From the NCBI RefSeq assembly GCF_002250705.1, contig NZ_NMVP01000005.1, positions 1 through 64,000 of the forward strand: 64,000 bases of DNA. Reading direction: 5' to 3'. Numbering within the stretch: the first letter of the stretch is position 1; every line of letters begins with the position of its first letter. Shown here one piece after another: positions 49,363 through 62,566 of this stretch. The notes under the pieces are model-generated. The model did not search any database. It was not told the origin of the DNA and worked only from the letters and a program-made list of their open reading frames with translations. The position numbers were made by a program, and so were the translations under genes. Origin of the DNA: Enemella evansiae. GTDB taxonomy: Bacteria; Actinomycetota; Actinomycetes; Propionibacteriales; Propionibacteriaceae.

Positions 49363-50973
49363 TCACTTCAGGGTGATGGACGACACGTCCAGGGTGCCGA
49401 AGGGGGTCACCTTCACGTTGTCCACCTTGGTGGAGTAGCCGTAAGGCGTGGTGGCGTACCACTTCGGGACGGTCGGCAGGTCCTTGGCGAGCATCGCCTC
49501 GGCCTCCTGGTAGAGCTTGTTCGCCTCGTCGGAGGACTTGGCCGCATCGGCCTGGACGAGCTTGGCGTCGAACTCCGGGTTGGAGTACTTGAAGTCGTTC
49601 GAGGATGCACCGGTCTTGTAGATCGGGGTCAGGAAGTTCTCGATCGACGGGTAGTCCATCTGCCAGCCGGAGCGGAACAGACCCTTCAGTTCGCCCGCCT
49701 TGATCTGGTTGCGGAGCGTCTTGAAGTCCGGGGTGATCTGCACGCGGCAGTCGATCCCGAGCACGGTGCGCCAGTTGTTGCAGGCCGCGTCGGCCCACTG
49801 CTTGTGGCCACCGTCACCGTTCACCGCCAGGGTCATCGGGCCGTTGTAACCGCCGGCCTCCTGCCAGAGCTGCTTGGCCTTGGCCTCGTCGTAGGTGCAG
49901 GCCTCGCCGCACTGACCCGGCTTGGCGCCGTCGACGACCGGGGAGACCCAGCCGGTGGCCGGCACCCGGGAGCCGTTGAAGATCTGCTTGGTGACCAGGT
50001 CGCGGTTCAGCGACATGGACAGCGCCTGGCGCTTGCGGACGTCCTTGAGCTGCTCATCGTTCGGCGAGAAGGCCAGCGACTGGATGACGCCGGACTCCTT
50101 CTGCCCGTTGCGGCCGTTCAGGGTGGCCTTCCAGGCATCGCCCACCAGCTGGTCGGGCGGGATGATGTCGGTGAAGTCCAGGTTGTTGGCGACGACGTCG
50201 TTGTAGGCGGCGTTGGCGTCGTTGTAGATCTTGTAGTTGATCTTGTCGACCTTGCCGGGATCGATGCCCTTGTAGTCGGCGTTCTTCTCCAGGACGATCG
50301 CCTGCTCGTTGTTCTGGGTCACCTTGTAGGGGCCCGAACCGACCGGCATCTTGCCGTAGGCCTCGGGATCCTTGAAGAAGGAATCCGGCAGCGCGGCGAA
50401 GGCGGTGTAGCCGAGTCGCTGCGGCAGGTTGGAGACCGGCGAGGTGGTCTTGATGGTGAAGGTCCGGTCGTCGACGACGTTCAGGCCGCTCATCTTGTCC
50501 GACTTCGGGTCGCCCTCCTCGGGGGCGACGTCGGCGTAACCCTCGATCGGCTCCATGAAGTAGCCGGACACGTAGCCCTGCTTGGCGCTGGCGGAGAAGT
50601 TCCAGGCGTCGACGAAGTTCTTGGCCAGCACCGGGGTGCCGTCGGAGAACTTCATGTCCGGCTTCAGCTTCACGGTGAAGGTCTGGTTGTCGGTCGTCTC
50701 GATCGACTCGGCGAGGTCGTTCTCCGGCTTCGCGGTGTCGGCGTTGTAGCGCACGAGCTTCGCGGTCACCGCGTCGAGCACGTTGCCGCCGCACACCTCG
50801 TTGGTGTTGGCCGGGATCAGCGGGTTCTGCGGGGTGCAACCACGCATCGAGATCTCGCCGCCGGTGTTGTTGCTGGTGCTACCAGAGTTGCCGCCGCCAC
50901 CGCAGGCACTGAAGGCCAGCGCAACAATGCTGGCCGAGGCTGCGGCGACCATCAGGCGAGAGCGTCCTCGCAT
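49363..50973 (-). CDS. oppA: Oligopeptide ABC transporter substrate-binding lipoprotein OppA
   Basis: A protein of about 536 residues with a lipoprotein signal (ALAFSACGGGG, lipobox Cys near residue 24). Family 5 signatures include LDAVTAKLVRYNADTAKPENDLAESIETTDNQTFTVKLKPDMKFSDGTPVLAKNFVDAWNF (in part) and QALSMSLNRDLVTKQIFNGSRVPATGWVSPVV. The start at ATG 50973 is 8 nt after GGAGG; an ATG at 50979 is only 2 nt from it. It is first in the opp operon and paralogous to the protein at 43276, which flanks the operon's other end. Confidence 0.93.
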   Translation of the reverse strand: MRGRSRLMVAAASASIVALAFSACGGGGNSGSTSNNTGGEISMRGCTPQNPLIPANTNEVCGGNVLDAVTAKLVRYNADTAKPENDLAESIETTDNQTFTVKLKPDMKFSDGTPVLAKNFVDAWNFSASAKQGYVSGYFMEPIEGYADVAPEEGDPKSDKMSGLNVVDDRTFTIKTTSPVSNLPQRLGYTAFAALPDSFFKDPEAYGKMPVGSGPYKVTQNNEQAIVLEKNADYKGIDPGKVDKINYKIYNDANAAYNDVVANNLDFTDIIPPDQLVGDAWKATLNGRNGQKESGVIQSLAFSPNDEQLKDVRKRQALSMSLNRDLVTKQIFNGSRVPATGWVSPVVDGAKPGQCGEACTYDEAKAKQLWQEAGGYNGPMTLAVNGDGGHKQWADAACNNWRTVLGIDCRVQITPDFKTLRNQIKAGELKGLFRSGWQMDYPSIENFLTPIYKTGASSNDFKYSNPEFDAKLVQADAAKSSDEANKLYQEAEAMLAKDLPTVPKWYATTPYGYSTKVDNVKVTPFGTLDVSSITLK

Positions 50974-51105
50974 GAACATGTCCTCCTAGATCGGGGGGCG
51001 CCCGCGATACGGACGCCGCGACGTGCCATGCACGGATGTCGTGCTCGGCACTGAACTTGCGGACTTTTCTATGGCATCCGAGCATGTCTGAACAAGCGAC
51101 TGCAC

Positions 51106-51120
51106 AAAGCGCAACGCTTT
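51106..51120. promoter_or_regulatory. Palindrome in the oppA upstream region
   Basis: AAAGCGCAACGCTTT is a 15-bp palindrome (6-bp arms) about 130 bp before oppA. A weak promoter (TTGTTC, 17 nt, ATAGAA on the minus strand, about 51095-51067) follows it. It may be an operator; the 241-bp gap otherwise shows nothing clear. Confidence 0.35.
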
Positions 51121-51220
51121 TGTGACCTCCGAGTAGGCAGGTTGACCAATCGGTTGCGCTCGTGTTCACAAGCAACGCGTCTCGCTCATCAACCGACCTG
51201 ATCGAACTATCGTCGATGCC

Positions 51221-53716
<2,496 letters not shown>

Positions 53717-53773
53717 GGTGGGCACGCTATACCCCGCCCCTGCCGGGCCGGTCGGGGTCACTACGGTTGTGCC
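53717..53773. promoter_or_regulatory. Divergent leaderless promoters of pepN and the LLM gene
   Basis: Minus: TAGCGT (53729-53724), 7 nt before ATG 53716. Plus: TACGGT (53762-53767), 6 nt before ATG 53774. Confidence 0.5.
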
Positions 53774-54766
53774 ATGAGATTCGGCGTATTCATTCCGCAG
53801 GGCTGGCGCTTCGACCTGGTCGGCATCGAACCGGACTCCCAGTGGTCGGTGATGAAGTCGCTGGCCCAGCAGGTCGATGCCGAACCGGGTTGGGAGAGCG
53901 TCTGGGTCTACGACCACTTCCACACCACCCCGCAGCCGAGCGATCAGGCCACCCACGAGGCGTGGACGCTGATGGCCGGGTTGGGTGCGGTCACCGATCG
54001 GGTGCGGCTGGGTCAGATGTGCACCTGCATGGGTTATCGCAATCCGGCATACCTGGCGAAGGTCGCGGCCACCTGTGACCACATCTCCGGCGGCCGGGTC
54101 GAGATGGGCATCGGCGGTGGCTGGTATGAGCACGAGTGGAAGGCCTACGGTTACGGCTTCCCGCGGGCCGGCGTACGCCTCGGCATGCTCGACGAGGGCG
54201 TCCAGATCTTCAAGCAGGCCTGGGAAACCGGGACCGCGACGCTAGATGGGAAGCACTACCAGGTGGACGGTGCGATCGTCGAACCGCGGCCGGTGCAGTC
54301 GCCGCGGATCCCGCTGTGGATCGCCGGTGGCGGTGAGAAGGTGACGCTGAAGATCGCCGCGAAGTACGCCGACTACACCAACTTCGCCGGCACCCCGGAC
54401 GACTTCGAGCACAAGTCGCAGGTGCTGGCCGAGCATTGCCGCGAGGTCGGCACCGATTTCGACGCGATCACCCGCTCCGCGAACTACAACGTGTTCATCG
54501 GCCGCGACGAGGACGAGGTCGCCGAGCGGCGGGCCGCTTACATCGACCGGGTCAAGGGCTACCTGAGCGAGGAGCAGCTGGCCGGCCAGTTGCGTGCCTA
54601 CGACGGGATGCCCGGGGTCGGTACGCCGGAGCAGATCGTGGAGAACCTGCGGGGCCTCAAGGCCAAGGGCCTCGGTTACGCCATCACCTACTTCCCCGAG
54701 GCCGCCTACGACACCTCCGGCATGGAGCTCTTCGCCCGCGAGGTCATCCCCGCCCTCCAGGACTGA
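53774..54766 (+). CDS. LLM-class (F420-dependent type) oxidoreductase
   Basis: A 330-residue luciferase-like TIM barrel. FGVFIPQGWRFDL, ESVWVYDHFHTTP, TDRVRLGQMCTCMGYRNPAYLAKVAATCDHISGGRVEMGIGGGWYEHEW and IPLWIAGGGEKVTLKIAAKYADYTNF match the F420-dependent actinobacterial group. The substrate and whether F420 or FMN is used cannot be told. It ends in a repeat-rich gap. Confidence 0.88.
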   Translation: MRFGVFIPQGWRFDLVGIEPDSQWSVMKSLAQQVDAEPGWESVWVYDHFHTTPQPSDQATHEAWTLMAGLGAVTDRVRLGQMCTCMGYRNPAYLAKVAATCDHISGGRVEMGIGGGWYEHEWKAYGYGFPRAGVRLGMLDEGVQIFKQAWETGTATLDGKHYQVDGAIVEPRPVQSPRIPLWIAGGGEKVTLKIAAKYADYTNFAGTPDDFEHKSQVLAEHCREVGTDFDAITRSANYNVFIGRDEDEVAERRAAYIDRVKGYLSEEQLAGQLRAYDGMPGVGTPEQIVENLRGLKAKGLGYAITYFPEAAYDTSGMELFAREVIPALQD

Positions 54767-54884
54767 CGCTCATCGAGCAGCCGGCCCGGCGCCCCCACGC
54801 TCATCGAGTAGCTGGCCCGGCGCAGCGAAGCGGAGCCGGGCCCGCGTGTCGGGATGAGCCGAGCCACCGTGTCGAGATGAGCCC
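54767..54884. repeat. REP-like repeat copies after the LLM gene
   Basis: GCTCATCGAGCAGCCGGCC at 54769, then GCTCATCGAGTAGCTGGCCCGGCGCAGCGAAGCGGAGCC at about 54800-54840, ending GTGTCGGGATGAGCC and GTGTCGAGATGAGCC. They are partly degenerate. Confidence 0.75.
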
Positions 54885-54912
54885 TGCTCGCACCGGGCAC
54901 CCAAATGTGCGA

Positions 54913-54951
54913 CCGGGCACCCGATCCGGCCTGACTGGATCGGGTGCCCGG
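54913..54951. terminator. Bidirectional hairpin between LLM and AbiEi-like genes
   Basis: The 15-bp arms 54913-54927 and 54937-54951 (CCGGGCACCCGATCC and complement) have a 9-nt loop. Further copies of the half-site CCGGGCACCC occur at about 54892-54903 and, inverted, at 54961-54971. Confidence 0.6.
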
Positions 54952-54985
54952 TGTCATTCTCGGGTGCCCGGACGGGTACGCCGGT

Positions 54986-55897
54986 TCACGCGGCCCGATC
55001 GGCCAGCTCGAACGCCCGGGTCAGCAGCCGCCCGAACGCCTGCCGATCGTCCAGGTCCGTCCAGATCCACCGGCTCATCCACGGTCCCTGGCGCCGGATC
55101 GCCTCCTCGCGGTGCTTCTCGAACAGCACGACGTCCTGCACCGACTGCCCGGGCTTCAGCTTGCGCCCATACTTCACCAGGCCGTCGAATTCACCGACCA
55201 GGTTGTACCGCTCCCAGTAGAAGTCACAGCGGGCGACGAACTCCCCGTCGGGGGTGAAGAACTCCTTCTGCAGTTCGGGTTCGGGGAGTCCGAGCTCATG
55301 GATCAGCCAGCGGGAATGGGACTCCCCGACCGATTCGCTGGCGGGATTCGCGAACCGGACGAGCCGCCGCGCCTGGATGCTGCCGGTCAGGTGCGGACGA
55401 GCCAGGATCGCCAGGATCTCATCCCGATCTGCTCCCTTGGCCAGCGCCACATCGAGCGCGGCTACGGCGTGCACCGCGGGCAGCGAGCGCGCCAGGTCCG
55501 CGGCGGTCCACTCCAGCGAGGTGACCACACCTGACTCGGTCTGCCGCTGATGTTCCGCGGGGACCAGAGCGCGATGCAGGTGCATCCCGGCGCGGACCTT
55601 GCCACCGTGTCCGGGGCGGGTGATGTGCACCGGCCCGAGCCGGCGCTCCGGCACCGGGAGTTCATGGACGATCGCGGCGGAGAGATGGCTCAGCACCCCG
55701 CCGGGCCTCACCCGCGGCAGCGTCGCTTCGATCCGGCGGAGATGTTCGGCGCAGCGGTCCAGTTCGTCTGGTTCACCGAACCCGGCACGCCAGTAGACGC
55801 CATTGCGTACCCGGGTCAGCTCCCCCTTCCGCACGAGCGCCCGGATCTCATGGGTGCACAGGCCCTCGTCGAGCAGCTCTGCGGTGCGGATCAACAT
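54986..55897 (-). CDS. AbiEi-like HTH protein with C-terminal nuclease-like domain
   Basis: A 303-residue protein. The N-terminus (LIRTAELLDEGLCTHEIRALVRKGELTRVRNGVYW) is the AbiEi-type winged helix found in type IV antitoxin-like proteins. The C-terminus (SESVGESHSRWLIHELGLPEPELQKEFF...FVARCDFYWERYNLVGEFDGLVKYG) resembles the DUF559/Vsr-like PD-(D/E)xK fold, with a possible acidic pair Asp/Glu and Lys. No toxin partner (AbiEii) is adjacent. Such solitary proteins are common in actinobacteria and their role is unknown. The start at ATG 55897 is probable; a GTG at 55957 would add 20 residues. Confidence 0.78.
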   Translation of the reverse strand: MLIRTAELLDEGLCTHEIRALVRKGELTRVRNGVYWRAGFGEPDELDRCAEHLRRIEATLPRVRPGGVLSHLSAAIVHELPVPERRLGPVHITRPGHGGKVRAGMHLHRALVPAEHQRQTESGVVTSLEWTAADLARSLPAVHAVAALDVALAKGADRDEILAILARPHLTGSIQARRLVRFANPASESVGESHSRWLIHELGLPEPELQKEFFTPDGEFVARCDFYWERYNLVGEFDGLVKYGRKLKPGQSVQDVVLFEKHREEAIRRQGPWMSRWIWTDLDDRQAFGRLLTRAFELADRAA

Positions 55898-56033
55898 GGA
55901 ACCCAGTCCAGCGCACCCGACGCACCCGTGGGGTTCCCCGGAAGCGGTTATCCACAAGAAATCCGAGCCGCCGTCACGCGTGCCCGACCGGGCACGCCCT
56001 CATCACCAGCTCATGCGCGCGGGTTCGCACCCC

Positions 56034-57371
56034 TCACTCGGCGAGCGCACGGTCCTTCTGCTCGGGCATCGTGAGAGCGGCGAGCGCGCCGATCGCGAAG
56101 GCGGCGGCGAAGGTGGCGAAGACCAGCCAGTTGGAACCACCGGCGGCCTTGACCAGCACCGGTACCAGCAGTGGGGCGACGATCGAGGCGATCCGGCCGA
56201 ACCCGGCGGCGGCACCGGTCGCCGAGCCGCGTACCGCGGTCGGATAGAGCTCGGGGCCGATCGCGTACAGCGCACCCCAGGCGCCCAGGTTGAAGAAGGA
56301 GAGCGCGCACCCGGTGGCGATCAGCGTCGCCGGCGTACCAGCCAGGCCGAACAGCCCCGCGGCGACCGCCGAACCGATCAGGAAGGTGGCCAGCGTCGGG
56401 CGCCTCCCCCAGCGTTCGATCAGGTAGGCCGCGGCGGCGTACCCGGGCAGCTGGGCCAGCGTGATGATCAGCGTGTACTCGAAGGATTTGAGCAGCCCGA
56501 AGCCCTGATTCACCAGCAGCGTCGGCAGCCAGATGAACGCGCCGTAGTAGCTGAGGTTGATGCAGAACCAGACGATCCAGAGCGCCGCGGTACGCCCCCG
56601 CAGCCGCGGGGACCAGATCGACATCGGGTTCGCCGGGGGCTCCTCGGCCGCCGGCGGTGACGGCACCGGTGCCACCCCGGCCGACTCCTCGAAGGTGCGG
56701 ACCGCCCGCTCGGCCTCGTCGATCCGTCCCCGCTTTTCCAGATAGCGCACCGATTCCGGCAATCCGAAGCGCACCACTGCGGCGTACACGGTGGGGACCA
56801 GACCGACGGCCAGCGCCCATCGCCAGCCGTCCGGCACATTCGGGATGAGGAGGTAACCGAGCAGTGCCGCGAGGATCCAGCCGACGGCCCAGAACGCCTC
56901 CAGCGCCACCACGATCCGACCGCGGATGTGGCGGGGGGCGTACTCGCTGACCAGGGTGGAGGCGACCGGCAGCTCCGCCCCGAGGCCGAGCCCGACCAGG
57001 AAGCGCAGCGCGATCAGCACCGCGACCGAGCCGGCGAGCGCCGACGCCCCGGTCGCCAACCCGTAGACCAGCAGGGTCAGCGCGAACACCTGACGCCGGC
57101 CGAAACGGTCGGCGAGCAGCCCGCCGAGGGTGGCCCCGACGGCCATCCCGACGAAGCCGATGGAGCCGATCCAACCGAGGGTGGTGGCGCCGAGTCCCCA
57201 TTCCTTGGCCAGGGCGGCCATCACGAACGAGATCAGCCCGACATCCATCGCATCGAGCGCCCAGCCGATCCCGGAACCGCCGAGCAGCCGGCCGTGTGCG
57301 CGGGTGAACGGCAACCGGTCCAGCCGCTCGGAGCGGGTCAGGCTGGTGGTGTCTTGCGGAGTGCTGGTCAC
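56034..57371 (-). CDS. MFS transporter (sugar/aromatic acid or niacin type)
   Basis: A 445-residue 12-helix permease. GWALDAMDVGLISFVMAAL in helix 1 and LADRFGRRQVFALTL after helix 2 are typical of the NiaP/AAHS-like metabolite:H+ symporters, as are RFLVGLGLGAELPVASTLVSEYAP and YLIERWGRRPTLA. A hydrophilic stretch with a proline-rich segment (about residues 215-245) is the central loop. The substrate is unknown. Upstream lies an inverted repeat that may be regulatory. Confidence 0.85.
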   Translation of the reverse strand: MTSTPQDTTSLTRSERLDRLPFTRAHGRLLGGSGIGWALDAMDVGLISFVMAALAKEWGLGATTLGWIGSIGFVGMAVGATLGGLLADRFGRRQVFALTLLVYGLATGASALAGSVAVLIALRFLVGLGLGAELPVASTLVSEYAPRHIRGRIVVALEAFWAVGWILAALLGYLLIPNVPDGWRWALAVGLVPTVYAAVVRFGLPESVRYLEKRGRIDEAERAVRTFEESAGVAPVPSPPAAEEPPANPMSIWSPRLRGRTAALWIVWFCINLSYYGAFIWLPTLLVNQGFGLLKSFEYTLIITLAQLPGYAAAAYLIERWGRRPTLATFLIGSAVAAGLFGLAGTPATLIATGCALSFFNLGAWGALYAIGPELYPTAVRGSATGAAAGFGRIASIVAPLLVPVLVKAAGGSNWLVFATFAAAFAIGALAALTMPEQKDRALAE

Positions 57372-57417
57372 GGTGGCTCCTCGTTCCCGCCCGGGCGGGC
57401 GCGACGTTCGCCCGGCA

Positions 57418-57450
57418 GGGCGCGACAGGTGGGGTCAACCTATCGCGCCC
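57418..57450. promoter_or_regulatory. Inverted repeat upstream of the MFS gene
   Basis: GGGCGCGA (57418-57425) and TCGCGCCC (57443-57450) with a 17-bp spacer, 47-79 bp before the MFS start. It may be an operator or a terminator of the upstream FMN reductase gene, whose stop is at 57460. Confidence 0.35.
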
Positions 57451-57459
57451 CGGAGGCGA

Positions 57460-58029
57460 TTATTCGCCGGTTCGTACCGTGTGCAGCGCCCGGGAGAGCT
57501 GCTCGAGTTGATCAAGCTCGCCGGCCAGGTCCGCGGCGTGCCGGGCATCGGGGTCGAATCCGTTCGGCCCGAAGTCGTTGAACAGCGACAGCGACACCTG
57601 GTCGCGGACCGCGATCAGCCGCAGGTTGGCGGCGATCACGCGCCACTGCTCGATCGCGCGTACGCCGCCGGCGGCGCCGTAGCCGACCAACCCGAGCGCC
57701 TTGTCGCTCCACTCCGAACCGAGCAGATCGAAGGCGTTCTTCAGCGCGGCCGGAACGCCGTGGTTGTACTCCGGGGTGACGAAGACATAGCCGTCGTAGG
57801 AGTCGACCACCTTGCTCCACTCCCGGGTCTGCGGGTTCTCGTACTGCTTGTTCGCCGCACCGGGCACCGTCGGCTCCGCGAGCAGGGTGAGGTTGAAGTC
57901 GGCGAGGTCGACCAACTCGTAGTCGGCACCCGCCCGGTTGGCGGCCTGCGCGGCCACCCAGTTGGCCACGGATTCGCCCAGCCGGCCGGGCCGGGTGCTG
58001 CCGATGATGATGGCGATCTTCAGGTTCAT
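57460..58029 (-). CDS. NADPH-dependent FMN reductase family protein
   Basis: A 189-residue flavodoxin-like protein. IAIIIGSTRPGRLGESVANWVAAQA (residues 5-29) binds the FMN phosphate and FVTPEYNHGVPAALKNAFDLL the flavin ring. It is of normal size for the azoreductase/chromate reductase-like group. It lies 88 bp upstream of the MFS gene on the same strand. The electron acceptor is unknown. Confidence 0.9.
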   Translation of the reverse strand: MNLKIAIIIGSTRPGRLGESVANWVAAQAANRAGADYELVDLADFNLTLLAEPTVPGAANKQYENPQTREWSKVVDSYDGYVFVTPEYNHGVPAALKNAFDLLGSEWSDKALGLVGYGAAGGVRAIEQWRVIAANLRLIAVRDQVSLSLFNDFGPNGFDPDARHAADLAGELDQLEQLSRALHTVRTGE

Positions 58030-58221
58030 GGGTCTCCTCGTCCTTGGTGGTTGAGCGTTCGATTCCCGGGTCGGCAACCGTACGCCCCCGCCGCAGTATT
58101 CCGTACCGGCCCGGCCCGGTGAACGCCGGTGAGCAACCTCACGGCCGCCCCGCTGGCGCTCGCTTGTCGGCACCCTCTACAGTGGCAATGATTTCTCTCA
58201 GGTGTTTCTCAGGAGTGACTG

Positions 58222-59355
58222 GTGTCCCGACCGGCCCGACGTGCGGCAGGCCCCCTTCCCGCAGCCGACCCCGGTGACGGCCGACCCCGCCGCGCCCAGG
58301 CCCAGCCGGCCCGCGCCGCTCGGTCCGCCTCCGCCTCCGGCAGCCTGCGCCCCCGGGCGCTGCGCGTCGGCCTGCTGAGCGCCAGTCTGACGATGATCGC
58401 GGTGGCTGCGGTCGCCGTCACCCCCGACCTGATGGCCGGCCGGCTGAGCGAGACCCCGGCTCCGGTCGCCGCCCGGGTCGACCTGGCGCCCGCGGTCGTC
58501 CCGGGCGTCGCCCCGGAACTGCCGATCGCGCCGGCCGAGCAGCGCGCCGAGCGACCGGATCGCGACCTGGTCCGCCCGGAGCTGCCGATCGCGCCCTCGC
58601 CGGCACCGGTGCCCACCACCGCGCCACCGGCCCCGGTCGCACCCCCGCAGACCAGCAAGCCGGCTCCCCCGCCGCCCCCGCCCCCGAAGCCGGAGGTGGC
58701 AGGCATACCCAACCCGTGTTCGATCGACCTGCCGATCACCGATTCGATGAGCGCCGCGACGATCGCCGACCGGGCAGAACGCCAGTGGGGGTTCACCCTC
58801 ACCGGCCCGCAGTGGCGCGACAACAGCTACCGCCCGGTGGTCAAGCTGTTCGCCGAGACCCTGGACTCGGTCGACTGCACCGACTATCTGAACCGCGTCA
58901 AGGCCGGCAACGGCGGCAGCCTGGAGATCAACTCGCGCTCCACGAACTCCTGGGCCTGGGGTGACTACGGACTCTCCCGCGCCGGTGTGGTCACCCTCGA
59001 CCTGACCAAGTTCAAGCAGGGGTACGCCGATGGCGACCGGGGCCGGTTGGTCCGGTTGATCATCCACGAGATGGCCCACTCGCTGAACGCCGACCGTGGC
59101 GAGGAGCCGGCGTACTGGCAGCGCTATCAGCGCGTCTGGTCGGCCAACGGGCCGGTCACCGACTACGGCAGCAACCAGACCGAGGGGTTCGCCGACGCGG
59201 TCGGCTACTACGTCGCCCGTTGCGCCGCGGACAACCCGTACGCCACCACCAAGCAGCGCGCCTACTACGAGTTCGTGAAGACCAACATTTTCGGCGGCCG
59301 GGAGTTCGGTGGCCCGGTGGGCACCGGGCAGAGCTGCGACGGCGAGGGCCGCTGA
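58222..59355 (+). CDS. Secreted or membrane-anchored HExxH metallopeptidase-like protein
   Basis: A 377-residue protein not assigned to a known family. A basic, Ala-rich N-terminus precedes one hydrophobic helix (residues about 48-68), a 90-residue Pro-rich linker with a repeated PELPIAP (98-104, 119-125) and a run of nine prolines, then a C-terminal domain (165-377). HEMAH at 282-286 and Glu321 in QTEGFADAV fit a gluzincin-like zinc site. Four Cys (166, 219, 334, 373) could form two disulfides outside the cell. AGGAG lies 6 nt before the GTG at 58222. It is monocistronic by appearance. Confidence 0.72.
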   Translation: MSRPARRAAGPLPAADPGDGRPRRAQAQPARAARSASASGSLRPRALRVGLLSASLTMIAVAAVAVTPDLMAGRLSETPAPVAARVDLAPAVVPGVAPELPIAPAEQRAERPDRDLVRPELPIAPSPAPVPTTAPPAPVAPPQTSKPAPPPPPPPKPEVAGIPNPCSIDLPITDSMSAATIADRAERQWGFTLTGPQWRDNSYRPVVKLFAETLDSVDCTDYLNRVKAGNGGSLEINSRSTNSWAWGDYGLSRAGVVTLDLTKFKQGYADGDRGRLVRLIIHEMAHSLNADRGEEPAYWQRYQRVWSANGPVTDYGSNQTEGFADAVGYYVARCAADNPYATTKQRAYYEFVKTNIFGGREFGGPVGTGQSCDGEGR

Positions 59356-59369
59356 CCCTCCCCGACGGC

Positions 59370-59435
59370 GGTTGAGCGAGTGCAAGCACCCCCACACACG
59401 GCGGCTGAGCGAGCGCAGCGAGTCGAAGCCCCGTA
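59370..59435. repeat. Repeats of the GGCTGAGCGAGCG family upstream of icd
   Basis: GGCGGTTGAGCGAGTGC and GGCGGCTGAGCGAGCGCAGCGAGTCGAAGCC lie in tandem within the 171-bp gap before icd. Confidence 0.7.
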
Positions 59436-59499
59436 CCCCCAAGACCGGCCGGCCGACTGGTGTCGATCCGATACGCTGCCCAGTGGACAAGACCTGTAA

Positions 59500-61740
<2,241 letters not shown>

Positions 61741-61751
61741 CCTCAACCCCC

Positions 61752-61814
61752 GACGCTCATCGAGCAGCAACCCCGGCACCGCGAAGCGGAGCCGGGGTTG
61801 CGTGTCGAGATGCC
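61752..61814. repeat. REP-like repeat after icd
   Basis: GCTCATCGAGCAGCAACCCCGGC...GCGAAGCGGAGCCGGGGTTGCGTGTCGAGATG: the CAACCCCGGC/GCCGGGGTTG arms make a clear hairpin. Confidence 0.8.
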
Positions 61815-61849
61815 CCGCTCGCCCAGGGAACGGAACGGGCTGGGGGCGC

Positions 61850-61862
61850 TAGCATCCGACTC
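61850..61862 (+). promoter_or_regulatory. Leaderless-type -10 box of the GATase gene
   Basis: TAGCAT (61850-61855), 7 nt, then GTG 61863. It confirms the original start of the broken gene. Confidence 0.55.
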
Positions 61863-62562
61863 GTGCCGACGATCACCGTGCTGCAACCCGATCCCCGAGG
61901 TCCCGCTGGGCCGCTTCGAGCCCTGGCTCAGCGAAGCCGGGATGCAGCTCGAGCTGGTACCACTGTGGAACGCGGAGCTCCCGCAGATCGCCGACGGGCT
62001 GCTGATCCTGGGCGGTCGGATGAACTGCCACGCCGAGGCCGAGCACCCCTGGCTGCCCGGTGTACGCCGACTGGTCACCTCCGCGGTCGAGAACGGTACG
62101 CCGACCCTGGGCATCTGCCTGGGGCACCAGATCCTCGCCGAGGCGCTCGGCGGCGCCGTCACCGTCGACCATCCCGACGGCCGCGAGGAGGGACCCCAGG
62201 AGCTGCACTGGTCCCCCACCGCCGGATCCGACCCGATGCTCGGATCCCTTGCCACCCAGGGATCCTGCCCGGTCGCGATGTCCCACCGGGACGTGGTCAC
62301 CAGGCTGCCCCCGGGTGCGATCGAGCTGGCCCGCACCGACCGCTTCGCCCACCAGGTGTTCCGCGCCGGTTCCGCGGTCGGCGTGCAGTTCCATCCCGAG
62401 GCGTCACCGGAGCAGGTGGCCCGCTGGGCCGAACTGACCGGCGGTGATGCCGTCGGCGATCGGGCCGCGCTGACCGCGGTCGACGCCGAGGTGTCCGCCG
62501 CGGCCCGCGCGGTGGCGTACGGCTTCGCCGATCGGCTCGGCGCGACCCGCACGGCCCGCTGA
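61863..62562 (+). pseudogene. Class I glutamine amidotransferase-like protein, frameshifted
   Basis: The N-terminus VPTITVLQPDP reads from GTG 61863; the rest (EVPLGRFEPWLSEAGMQLELVPLW...LLILGGRMNC...TLGICLGHQILAEALGG...VGVQFHPEASPEQ) is in the next frame to 62562. One extra C in the CCCC at 61893-61896 would explain the shift. The catalytic triad is intact: Cys in GICLGHQ, His and Glu in FHPEA. The restored protein would be about 232 residues, related to GMP-synthase-like amidotransferases. Sequencing error or true inactivation cannot be distinguished. Confidence 0.8.
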
Positions 62563-62566
62563 GGGG

